The translations under genes were made by a program, and so were the position numbers. Of a stretch of DNA of 26,132 nucleotides, positions 14,398 to 21,799 are shown piece by piece; the first letter of the stretch is position 1, and every line of letters begins with the position of its first letter. Below the pieces are notes generated by a model. It saw only the letters and a list, made by a program, of their open reading frames with translations. It ran no database searches and was not told the origin of the DNA. The stretch is taken from NCBI GenBank assembly GCA_016930995.1, contig JAFGFQ010000043.1:1-26132 (forward strand), written 5' to 3'. The DNA comes from Thermoplasmatota archaeon. GTDB lineage: Archaea > Thermoplasmatota > E2 > DHVEG-1.

Positions 14398-16725
14398 ATG
14401 GTCGAAGGTCAGATACCAATTGAGGAGTATAACACTGGGAACACACACCATACGTGGGATTTGAAGAAACTACGTTCAGCTCATAAGGTGCTAAAAACGT
14501 ATTCTTATACGAAAAATGATGTACTAAAGGGATATGCGAATAAAACCTTGTATGTGAATCTTTCTACTAGGGAAATCCTAGAGAAACCTGTGACGGAGGA
14601 CATGAAAAAGAAATTCACGGGTGGCCGGGGATTTGGATTAAAGCTGCTCTGGGATTCGATTCAACCGACAACACGATGGGACAGTGAGGAAAACGAACTT
14701 CTCATCACCACAGGACCTCTTTGTGGTACTACCCAATATGCGGGGTCGGGAAAATCACTTTGCCTTAGCATCTCTCCATCAACCAACATTATTTGCGATT
14801 GTAACGTAGGTGGCTTTTTCGGCCCGTATCTGAAGTTCGCTGGTTTTGACGCGTTAGAAATCCAAGGGAAAGCAAAAGACGATGTCATCGTTGTTATCGA
14901 TGGGGAAAAAGGAACAATCACTATTGAAACCGCTCCAAAGGAGGAAATCAACACCCATCTGCTTTGTGAACAGTTCACGCAGATGTACGCGACTGAGGAT
15001 ACGGATGCATCCCGTCAGAAGGTGTCTGTTGTTTCCTCTGGACAGGCTGCAGAGCATAGCTACTGGGGATGTCTGAATTTCTCGTTTTATGATATCCGAA
15101 GGAAAGTCTGTCGCATTAAACAAGCGGGTCGCGGTGGCCTTGGGACCGTCCTTCGAAATAAGCACATAAAGGCTTTGGTCGTTAAAGTGGACCGTTTCGA
15201 CGGTGTTTCTAATCATCCTGCTGATCCCGTTCGCCTTGCTCAAGTCGGAACAAAGCTGCATAAAGAAATCAGAGATCTGGATCGATACCAATGTAACATG
15301 CGTACGGTCGGTACAGGTCATCTTGTTGAAATCATGGATGCGTATGACCTGTTACCAACTGAGAATTATCGATTCGGGTGTTTCCCAAAAGCATCAAAGA
15401 TCTATTCACCGAAATTCTATGAGTTGTTTACAAAAATCATCCCTGATGGATGCTGGCATGGATGCACCATGGCCTGTGCAAAAACCGTTGATGGGTACAC
15501 CGTCATGACCGGACCTTATAAAGGAGAAAAGGTGACTGTGGACGGACCAGAGTATGAAACCATTGGAGCCTGCTCCAACATGAGCCTTTGGGATCCCTTA
15601 TGGGTCCTTGAGTTTAACTTCTACTGCGACACCTATGGGATTGACACCATTTCTACAGGGACGGCTATCGCGTTTTATATGGAAATGTATGAATATGGGA
15701 TTTTAAACAAGGAACGATGTGACGGGCTTGAGCTGTGTTTTGGAAACGCTGATGCGGCTCTTGAGCTTTTGCATCGAATCGCCCGAGGTGATCCTGGCGA
15801 GTTTGTCAAAATGGCAGCAAAAGGTGCACGACGCGTTAAAGACTGGATTCATCAGCATGCATGGGGTGCGCATCAGCTTGTCGAGGACGCTGGAATGGAA
15901 AGCAAAGGCCTGGAGTTCTCCGAATATGTCACAAAAGAATCCCTGGCGATGCAAGGAGGATATGGGCTGACGTTGAAAGGACCGCAGCATGACGAGGCGT
16001 GGTTGATTTTCATGGATATGGTGAACAACGCCATCCCCACGTTTCAGATGAAGGCAGAGGCACTTCATTATTTTCCGATGTGGCGGACCTGGTTTGGTCT
16101 GAATGGTTTATGTAAACTTCCATGGAACGATATCGAACCTGCGAATAACGCAGAAACCGCTGAGCCCGCCAAGGTCCCTGAACATGTCCAAAACTACGTT
16201 GACTACCAGAATGCCATGACCGGATGGAGCGTCACAAAAGAAGGCCTTATCTTGCAAAGCGAACGCTGCTATACTTGGCAGCGTGCGATGAACGTCTGGA
16301 TGGGACGAGGACAAAGAAAGGATGATTGGATTCCCTTCCGCTCAATGGGGCCCGTTACTGAAATGGAGTATCTATCACGCAAAGACAGGTATGACAAGCA
16401 ACTTGTTGAAAAACTTGGAATACCAGAGAAAGACGTTCAAAAAATGACGGTACTAGAGAAACTCAAAACGTTGTATACTTATCGTCGTGATCAATATGAA
16501 AAACTGACTGACGCGGTCTATTATCGCAGAGGATGGACCCCCAATGGTGTGCCAACGCCGCAGAAAATGAGACAGCTTGGTTTTACTGATAAAAAAATGC
16601 TGAACATGTTACAAGACAAGATAGAAGATGATGAAAAAAATGGGTTGAACAGCTGGGGAGGCTCCCATTCTAAAGGGGAGCATCCTCCGAGTACAGAGAA
16701 ACGTTATTGGGAGAAATGGAAGTAG
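14398..16725 (+). CDS. Aldehyde ferredoxin oxidoreductase family enzyme (W/Mo), 775 aa
   Basis: AOR family: oxidation of an aldehyde to a carboxylic acid (or the reverse) with a tungsten or molybdenum bis-pterin and one [4Fe-4S] cluster. The N-terminal beta domain starts at about residue 45 (ANKTLYVNLSTREI, then FTGGRGFGLKLLW). The cluster Cys are C352, C356 and C360 (CWHGCTMAC) and C572 (NGLCKLPW). Pterin-binding segments include AGRGGLGTVLRN (243-254) and YGIDTISTG (413-421). At 775 residues it is well above the 600-650 usual for AOR: about 45 extra residues precede the core and about 200 follow C572. The substrate is unknown; the neighbouring acetate-family transporter hints at a short-chain acid. 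Confidence 0.95.
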   Translation: MVEGQIPIEEYNTGNTHHTWDLKKLRSAHKVLKTYSYTKNDVLKGYANKTLYVNLSTREILEKPVTEDMKKKFTGGRGFGLKLLWDSIQPTTRWDSEENELLITTGPLCGTTQYAGSGKSLCLSISPSTNIICDCNVGGFFGPYLKFAGFDALEIQGKAKDDVIVVIDGEKGTITIETAPKEEINTHLLCEQFTQMYATEDTDASRQKVSVVSSGQAAEHSYWGCLNFSFYDIRRKVCRIKQAGRGGLGTVLRNKHIKALVVKVDRFDGVSNHPADPVRLAQVGTKLHKEIRDLDRYQCNMRTVGTGHLVEIMDAYDLLPTENYRFGCFPKASKIYSPKFYELFTKIIPDGCWHGCTMACAKTVDGYTVMTGPYKGEKVTVDGPEYETIGACSNMSLWDPLWVLEFNFYCDTYGIDTISTGTAIAFYMEMYEYGILNKERCDGLELCFGNADAALELLHRIARGDPGEFVKMAAKGARRVKDWIHQHAWGAHQLVEDAGMESKGLEFSEYVTKESLAMQGGYGLTLKGPQHDEAWLIFMDMVNNAIPTFQMKAEALHYFPMWRTWFGLNGLCKLPWNDIEPANNAETAEPAKVPEHVQNYVDYQNAMTGWSVTKEGLILQSERCYTWQRAMNVWMGRGQRKDDWIPFRSMGPVTEMEYLSRKDRYDKQLVEKLGIPEKDVQKMTVLEKLKTLYTYRRDQYEKLTDAVYYRRGWTPNGVPTPQKMRQLGFTDKKMLNMLQDKIEDDEKNGLNSWGGSHSKGEHPPSTEKRYWEKWK

Positions 16726-17373
16726 ATGGTACAAAAAAAAGTAGCTCAGATGGCGGAACAAAAAGGCATTATGAACACGGAGATAAGCATAAAAAATTTA
16801 CCAGTAGCTGAACCTGCTGCCCTTGGTTTAATCGGCCTTGCCGTGGCTGCGTTGGTGCTTGCGTCTGCAGATCTCCAGCTGGTATCACATGTTCCTTCAA
16901 AATCATTGATGATTCCTTGGGTTTTATTCTTTGGTGCAACCGCGCAGCTCATCGCTGGTGCTATGGAGTTCAAACGCAACAACATCTTTGGGGCAACCGT
17001 CTTTTCCGTCTATGCGATGACGATGTATGCGATTGCCTTGACGCTCTTTCTGAATAACTCTTCTGTGATACTTGCTGGGAATATCGCTCATTATGCATAT
17101 GGGCTCATCGGTATTCTTTTTTTCAGTCTCATCGCGACCGTCGCATCGCTGATGACCAATAAAGTGTTTGTTGGAATATTACTTGCAGTAGACCTTGCAG
17201 TTGTCCTGCTTATCCCGCATTATCTATATGAGATGTCTGCGCAGCCTGCGGGTGTGTTTCTGTTGCTCACCTCGGTGCTGTCGTTTTATGGTGCGGCAGC
17301 AATACTGCTCAATACCATGGCAGGGAGAGCTATCCTCCCGCTTGGAAAACCTCTCTGGGCTCCAAAAAAATAA
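16726..17373 (+). CDS. Acetate transporter-family (GPR1/FUN34/SatP) membrane protein, 215 aa
   Basis: Six membrane helices with AceTr signatures: EPAALGLIGLA at 29-39 in place of the family's N-P-A-P-L-G-L, FFGATAQLIAGAMEFKRNN (Q and E-F typical) and FGATVFSVYAMTMYAI. Family members (SatP, Ato3) form hexameric channels or proton symporters for acetate or succinate. The ATG directly follows the AOR stop codon, so it is translationally coupled; this couples acid transport to AOR. The Asn-to-Glu and Pro-to-Ala changes in the signature may alter selectivity. ATG codons at residues 9 and 16 are possible alternative starts. Confidence 0.85.
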   Translation: MVQKKVAQMAEQKGIMNTEISIKNLPVAEPAALGLIGLAVAALVLASADLQLVSHVPSKSLMIPWVLFFGATAQLIAGAMEFKRNNIFGATVFSVYAMTMYAIALTLFLNNSSVILAGNIAHYAYGLIGILFFSLIATVASLMTNKVFVGILLAVDLAVVLLIPHYLYEMSAQPAGVFLLLTSVLSFYGAAAILLNTMAGRAILPLGKPLWAPKK

Positions 17374-17412
17374 TAGTATCGATTCAGCGAGAATAATTGG
17401 CCTATCTGAGGT

Positions 17413-17450
17413 CTCTTTCTTCTTTTTTTTCTGTTTTAATAGTTTTTTTT
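17413..17450 (+). terminator. T-rich terminator of the AOR operon
   Basis: Two T tracts of eight bases, 17423-17430 and 17443-17450, about 40-80 bases after the acetate-transporter stop. This is the expected form of an archaeal terminator. Confidence 0.6.
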
Positions 17451-17480
17451 AAAAGAGGTTTGAATAAAATTATAATAAAA

Positions 17481-17645
17481 TTTATATACATGTGTCTTCA
17501 ATATATATTACTAGAGAATGGGGGCAATAGTCTTTTAATAACACATCTCCTCACCACCTCACTAACGGCCCCATTCTCTCACTATTATCACAAAAAATCT
17601 TGTCGAAATAAAGATATCTCATCGTGTTTTTTATAGTTTTTTAAA
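17481..17645 (+). ncRNA. Candidate structured small RNA
   Basis: The gap after the AOR operon has a TATA box (TTTATATACA, 17481-17490). About 20-25 bases on, an 11-bp perfect stem begins: AGAGAATGGGG (17513-17523) pairs with CCCCATTCTCT (17569-17579). The 45-base loop contains the pyrimidine run CTCCTCACCACCTC (17547-17560), complementary to ribosome binding sites of the GAGGTG type. T tracts at 17628-17642 could end the RNA. No convincing protein is encoded. Everything here is inferred from arrangement; an alternative is a regulatory element of one of the flanking genes. Confidence 0.35.
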
Positions 17646-17666
17646 AATTCAAACAACTTACAAAAA

Positions 17667-18749
17667 TCAAATACTTGCTTTTTCTGATTCAATCGTCTGC
17701 GCCCGTTGACAAAGATACAGATGTACCCTGGTATGGGTCATACAGAGGTCAGAGACCACTTGAGGATTACTTGGAGCACGCTCTCTACACAGCTCTACAG
17801 TAAACGCAATAATCCTTCCAGAGCGATATAACCAATTCTCCGAACTACCAAGAGTCCCTCCATACAGGGGAATCAGCCGATCTTTTTTCACATACAAATA
17901 ATAATCATTGAAAAGCGTGATATTTTCTCCGACCGAACGGAACAAGGGTTCATCCGGGGTTTGCTTTGTCGTATGCATCCAGGGATAGACGATAAACTCA
18001 CCATACGTATGATAGGAAATTGAAATCGAGATTTGATGGGTTTCGACAAAATTTTTTACCGCTTTGGTTTCATTTTCTGAGAAGGGGTACGGGCCCCGAT
18101 AATTGAAACTGGAGTCGGGAAGAATGAATGGAAGAGAATACCTCGTTGGCAAGAGATACGACAGAAACCAAAGATCCCCATAATTACGATTCAGATTAAC
18201 ACCATAGGACGTGACTGTGGAACTCAAACCAAACGGCCCATGATTTGGAGCACAATTCTTCCTGGTATTTGCCTCGACGCCATCAGGGTTGACCATCGGA
18301 ATGAGATAAATCTGGGTGCTATCTACCGCGGTTCGGATTTCAGGGAGACTTGCATTCTCATATTGCTCTACGATGTATCTGATGAAAAATAGACACACCT
18401 CATAACTAGGTTTTTCATTCCCATGATGAGCACCCATGAGGAGTACCCCGGGTTCTTCTTCCTGCTGACTCACATTATCTGAAAGTTTCACCATCCAGAT
18501 GTCCCGTCCCTCAGAGGTTCTTCCTATCGAAGTAAGAGACATTATTTCAGAATAATTGACTTGTAATAAATGAAGTTCATCGGTCATCTCTTGATAGGTA
18601 TGATAATGATATGCGTCTAAAAGACTTGTTTTAATGGAGTGATTGGAGTGATCATTCATTCCCCTAGAAAAAGGTACTGAGGTAACGAGTATGAAAATAA
18701 ACCCAAAGAGGAGTAATTTCTTATACTGAAGATTGAAAAGAGGTTTCAT
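17667..18749 (-). CDS. Secreted M14 zinc carboxypeptidase, 360 aa
   Basis: A signal peptide is followed by a complete M14 carboxypeptidase domain. The zinc ligands H109 and E112 (GAHHGNEK) and H247 (SISYHTYGE), the substrate-binding R188 (NLNRNYG), a likely active Tyr near 308 (ENWLYR) and the catalytic E319 (FTVELC) are all present. NPDGVEANTRKN after the second strand is also typical. It should release C-terminal amino acids from extracellular peptides, complementing the secreted protease at 2682. The ATG at 18749 is preceded by AGGGAT and, further up, by the TATA box TATATATA (18783-18790). The in-frame TTG two codons upstream is less likely. Confidence 0.9.
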   Translation of the reverse strand: MKPLFNLQYKKLLLFGFIFILVTSVPFSRGMNDHSNHSIKTSLLDAYHYHTYQEMTDELHLLQVNYSEIMSLTSIGRTSEGRDIWMVKLSDNVSQQEEEPGVLLMGAHHGNEKPSYEVCLFFIRYIVEQYENASLPEIRTAVDSTQIYLIPMVNPDGVEANTRKNCAPNHGPFGLSSTVTSYGVNLNRNYGDLWFLSYLLPTRYSLPFILPDSSFNYRGPYPFSENETKAVKNFVETHQISISISYHTYGEFIVYPWMHTTKQTPDEPLFRSVGENITLFNDYYLYVKKDRLIPLYGGTLGSSENWLYRSGRIIAFTVELCRERAPSNPQVVSDLCMTHTRVHLYLCQRAQTIESEKASI

Positions 18750-18815
18750 CAACAAATCCCTATGTGTATTATGAGTATCTTCTATATATAATTTTTTTTA
18801 TATTGAAACCAAGAA

Positions 18816-18902
18816 TCAGAGATGTAAATAGATTTTTGCAAGTACAACAACTGTTGAAACAACAATAAGCAATGCAAGGAACTGCTTCATACCTGAGTTC
18901 AT
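18816..18902 (-). CDS. Small single-span membrane peptide, 28 aa
   Basis: A short open frame encodes MNSGMKQF followed by a hydrophobic helix (LALLIVVSTVVVLA) and KIYLHL. The evidence that it is real is the GAGGTAAT ribosome binding site (18907-18914) four bases before the ATG and a TATA box TATATAAA about 36-43 bases upstream of the ATG. It is followed by the carboxypeptidase gene. The function is unknown. Confidence 0.5.
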   Translation of the reverse strand: MNSGMKQFLALLIVVSTVVVLAKIYLHL

Positions 18903-18958
18903 CTGAATTACCTCATTTTCCGTTTATATCCTTCATTATTTATATACTGTCAGAATAC

Positions 18959-18976
18959 GTTTGGGAAAAACCAAAC
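18959..18976. repeat. Short inverted repeat in divergent intergenic region
   Basis: GTTTGG and CCAAAC separated by six bases, between the divergent 28-aa peptide gene and the HPS operon. It is a weak operator or hairpin candidate. Confidence 0.25.
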
Positions 18977-19023
18977 ACAAAAGGCACAAAGCTAAACAGC
19001 CTCAGTTTCGCTCATGCGTTATC

Positions 19024-19033
19024 TTTTAAATAA
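19024..19033 (+). promoter_or_regulatory. TATA box of the HPS operon
   Basis: TTTTAAATAA is centred about 27 bases before the ATG at 19055, and no ribosome binding site lies between; a leaderless transcript is likely. Confidence 0.5.
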
Positions 19034-19054
19034 CACCTGATGATTCTCCTTTGA

Positions 19055-20347
19055 ATGAAACCTATTTTACAGGTGGCTCTAGATCTCCTCAATGCAGACA
19101 GAGCGCTTACAATCGCACATGATGCAGTGAAGGGTGGTGCCGACTGGCTGGAAGCAGGCACGCCACTTATCAAAAGTGAAGGGATGAACATCGTACGAAA
19201 GCTCCGGGAACAATTCCCTAATAAAACCATCGTTGCAGACATGAAAACCATGGACACCGGTGCCTTGGAAACCGAGATGGCTGCAAAAGCAGGGGCTGAT
19301 GTGATTAGTCTTCTAGGAGCCTCGGACGATAGCACAATCCGTGATGCCGTGAAATCTGCGCGGAAATACGGAGTCAAACTCATGGTTGACCTTATCGGTG
19401 TTCCTGACCCGGTGAAACGAGCCTGTAGCCTTGAAACCTTGGGCGTGGATTATCTATGCATCCATATTGGCATTGATGAACAAATGCATGGAAAAAAACC
19501 ACACCAGCTGCTTCAAACCCTTGCAAAACACAGTCATTTTCCGATCGCGGTCGCTGGAGGCTTAAATAGCGAAACAGTCGCAGAGACAATCAACCATGGG
19601 GCGACGATAGTCATCGTTGGTGGTGCGATTACCAAAGCACAGAACGTCTCTGAGGCGACAAGAACCATAAAAAAGGCGATGACTCAAAAGAAAAAGATTA
19701 CAACTGACTTGTTTAAAAAATACGATGCTACGGAATTGTACGATGCGTTCCATCGTGTGTCCACCCCGAACATCTCTGATGCGATGCATAAGCAAGGGGC
19801 ACTGCAAGGGATACGACCTATCACAACGGGATTTCACATGGTCGGTCGAGCACTCACGGTGCGAACCATTGATGGGGATTGGGCAAAACCCATTGAGGCG
19901 ATTGATAAGGCAGAAAAGGGGACCGTGCTGGTTGTCGATGTCAATAAAGGGACAACCGCGGTCTGGGGTGAGCTGGCGACTTGGAGTGCGAAACTCAAGG
20001 AGCTCGCAGGGGTCGTTATCGATGGCGCAGTCCGAGATTATGACGATCTTTTAAAGATACAATTCCCGATCTTCTCACGATACATCGTCCCTAATGCAGG
20101 AGAACCAAAAGGGCTGGGGGAAATCAGCGCGGAAATAACCTGTGGGAACCAAACCATCCGGACGGGGGATTGGATCATCGGAGACGATTCAGGAGTCGTC
20201 GTCGTACCACAGGAGATAGCACAAGAGATCGCAAACCGGGCACTCGATGTCAAAGAACAAGAGAACCGCATCCGGGAAGAAATCAAGCACGGCGGGTCGC
20301 TTGGGAGTGTTTTAAAGGTTAAGAAGTGGGAGAAAAAAGTCGGATGA
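19055..20347 (+). CDS. 3-hexulose-6-phosphate synthase fused to RraA-like domain, 430 aa
   Basis: Residues 1-212 are a TIM-barrel hexulose-6-phosphate synthase: LQVALD (D10), EAGTPLIKSEG, ADMKTMDTG (62-69) and VAGGLNSETV. In archaea this enzyme works in the reverse ribulose monophosphate route, making ribulose 5-phosphate for nucleotides and releasing formaldehyde, or fixing formaldehyde. Residues about 222-415 are an RraA/demethylmenaquinone-methyltransferase-like domain (TPNISDAMHKQGALQGIRP, GVVIDGAVRDYDDL, GDDSGVVVVPQE). This fusion is known from other archaea; the RraA half is related to class II aldolases and HMG aldolase. No phosphohexuloisomerase gene is in the window. The next gene overlaps by ATGA. 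Confidence 0.92.
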   Translation: MKPILQVALDLLNADRALTIAHDAVKGGADWLEAGTPLIKSEGMNIVRKLREQFPNKTIVADMKTMDTGALETEMAAKAGADVISLLGASDDSTIRDAVKSARKYGVKLMVDLIGVPDPVKRACSLETLGVDYLCIHIGIDEQMHGKKPHQLLQTLAKHSHFPIAVAGGLNSETVAETINHGATIVIVGGAITKAQNVSEATRTIKKAMTQKKKITTDLFKKYDATELYDAFHRVSTPNISDAMHKQGALQGIRPITTGFHMVGRALTVRTIDGDWAKPIEAIDKAEKGTVLVVDVNKGTTAVWGELATWSAKLKELAGVVIDGAVRDYDDLLKIQFPIFSRYIVPNAGEPKGLGEISAEITCGNQTIRTGDWIIGDDSGVVVVPQEIAQEIANRALDVKEQENRIREEIKHGGSLGSVLKVKKWEKKVG

Positions 20348-21330
20348 CCAAAGTCATTTTCTTCTCCGATATACAGCATCTTCACAAGGCGCTGTCATTT
20401 TTTCCGCTCCAGGGATTTTCTAAGAAGAAAGTACCCGTGAAACTCCATATGGGGGAGAAGAACAATCCCTATTTCATCAAACCACCATTGGTACGATTCG
20501 TTGTTGAGGCGTTAAAAACAGTCCACGCAGATCCGTTTCTCTTTGACACGACCGTCGCCTACCCTGGGTCACGCTCTACGAAGAATAATTACCAGACTCT
20601 CGCTACAGAGCATGGATTTACGCTGGAGAACGTCGGCTGTGATGTCGTTATCGATGATGCTGGTGCTTCAACCATTGTTGAAGGGAGAGCCTTCGAGGTT
20701 GCTACCCACTTGAAACAAGCAACCCATATCTTTACTCTCTCCCATGTGAAAGGACATATTCAATCAGGGATGGGTGGTGCGATAAAGAACTTTGGCATGG
20801 GAGGAGTGACAAAGGAGTCGAAAATAAAAATCCATAAGAACAGTTACCCGGTGTACATGAAGGATGCATGTACCTACTGTGGTGCGTGTGCTGAGGTTTG
20901 CCCGTTTCAGGCTATCGTCGTACACGGGAAATCATGGGACTACAATAAGAAGAAATGCTTTGGGTGTGATGCTTGCGTTGATGTTTGTGCCTCGAACGCG
21001 TTACAACCTCTTGATGCAGACATCCAATTTTTACTTGCCTGTGCTGCAAAAGCATGTGTCCAGGGGAAAACCGTGTTGTATCTCAACGAATTGAAACGAA
21101 TCTCAAAAGGCTGTGATTGTGATCCGAATGCGGGGCCAATCATCTGTCCTGACATCGGGTACCTACTGAGTTCCGACCCGGTGGCGATCGATAAAGCCTC
21201 CTTGGACCTCATTAATGAAGTCAAGAAGGATGTTTTTATTAAGGCTAACAAGGTTAATCCCTTAAAACAGATTCGATTTGGGGAGGAAATCGGATTAGGC
21301 TGCTCCTCCTATGAGCTTCACCAGGTATAA
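20344..21330 (+). CDS. DUF362-type iron-sulfur protein, 328 aa
   Basis: A DUF362 domain (VPVKLHMGEKNNPYF at the start, FDTTVAYPGSR, LSHVKGHIQSGMGGAIKN in the middle) is interrupted by a two-cluster ferredoxin insert with C176-C179-C182-C186 and C205-C208-C211-C215. The C-terminal part contains a further Cys group, KGCDCDPNAGPIICPD, and DPVAIDKASLDLI, the usual DUF362 end. The function of DUF362 proteins is unknown; they are common in anaerobes. The ATG overlaps the HPS stop codon (ATGA), so the two are coupled. A GTG 18 bases upstream is in frame but is less likely. Confidence 0.88.
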   Translation: MTKVIFFSDIQHLHKALSFFPLQGFSKKKVPVKLHMGEKNNPYFIKPPLVRFVVEALKTVHADPFLFDTTVAYPGSRSTKNNYQTLATEHGFTLENVGCDVVIDDAGASTIVEGRAFEVATHLKQATHIFTLSHVKGHIQSGMGGAIKNFGMGGVTKESKIKIHKNSYPVYMKDACTYCGACAEVCPFQAIVVHGKSWDYNKKKCFGCDACVDVCASNALQPLDADIQFLLACAAKACVQGKTVLYLNELKRISKGCDCDPNAGPIICPDIGYLLSSDPVAIDKASLDLINEVKKDVFIKANKVNPLKQIRFGEEIGLGCSSYELHQV

Positions 21331-21345
21331 GGAAATGTGATACCA

Positions 21346-21729
21346 ATGAGTACGAAAAAGTTTGTCACAGCAGTTAATTGCATGGACGGTCGTGTACAAC
21401 TCCCGGTCATCGAGTGGATGAAAAACCACTATGCAGTCGATTATGTGGATATGATCACCGAACCAGGACCTATCAAGATCCTTGCAGAAAACACCCCACG
21501 TGTCCTGATTGATTCTCTGCGCAGCCGGGTGAAGGTTTCTGTCGGTAAACATGCATCAACCTGCATCGCCGTCGTCGGCCACATCGACTGTGCAGGAAAC
21601 CCTGTTGGGAAGGAAACACAGATAGAGCAGATAACGGCCTCGGTGAAAAGGATACAAGACTGGAAGCTTCCGACACCAGTCATTGGATTATGGGTCGATG
21701 AACAATGGACGGTTGAAAGGGTTCTTTAG
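21346..21729 (+). CDS. Small beta-carbonic-anhydrase-like protein, 127 aa
   Basis: The beta-CA zinc site is recognisable: CMDGR (C-x-D-x-R) near residue 12 and GHIDCAGN (H-x-x-C) near 78-85, giving the Cys-His-Cys triad and the Asp-Arg dyad. The family's R-N-A-G segment is replaced by ITEPGP, and the protein is only 127 residues compared with about 170 or more. It may be a related enzyme or binding protein instead of a true carbonic anhydrase. It is third in the operon after HPS-RraA and DUF362, with a 15-base gap and an AAGGAAAT site upstream. T tracts at 21781-21799 end the unit. Confidence 0.75.
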   Translation: MSTKKFVTAVNCMDGRVQLPVIEWMKNHYAVDYVDMITEPGPIKILAENTPRVLIDSLRSRVKVSVGKHASTCIAVVGHIDCAGNPVGKETQIEQITASVKRIQDWKLPTPVIGLWVDEQWTVERVL

Positions 21730-21732
21730 AAT

Positions 21733-21799
21733 TGAAAATAAAAAGAGAAAAAAAGTGAAACGACTGCAGGAGCACAATCGTTTTTTCTTTTCCATTTTT
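21733..21799. terminator. Bidirectional T/A-rich terminator
   Basis: A-rich tracts at 21733-21755 supply U runs for the minus-strand transporter transcript, and T tracts at 21781-21799 serve the plus-strand HPS operon. Confidence 0.5.

Noticed and set aside
14854..15321. 155-residue minus-strand frame within the AOR gene
   Set aside because: Antisense to conserved AOR coding sequence; no family features.
17397..17636. 79-residue plus-strand frame in the gap after the AOR operon
   Set aside because: Its composition follows the T-rich terminator and the stem-loop; no ribosome binding site and no protein-like pattern.
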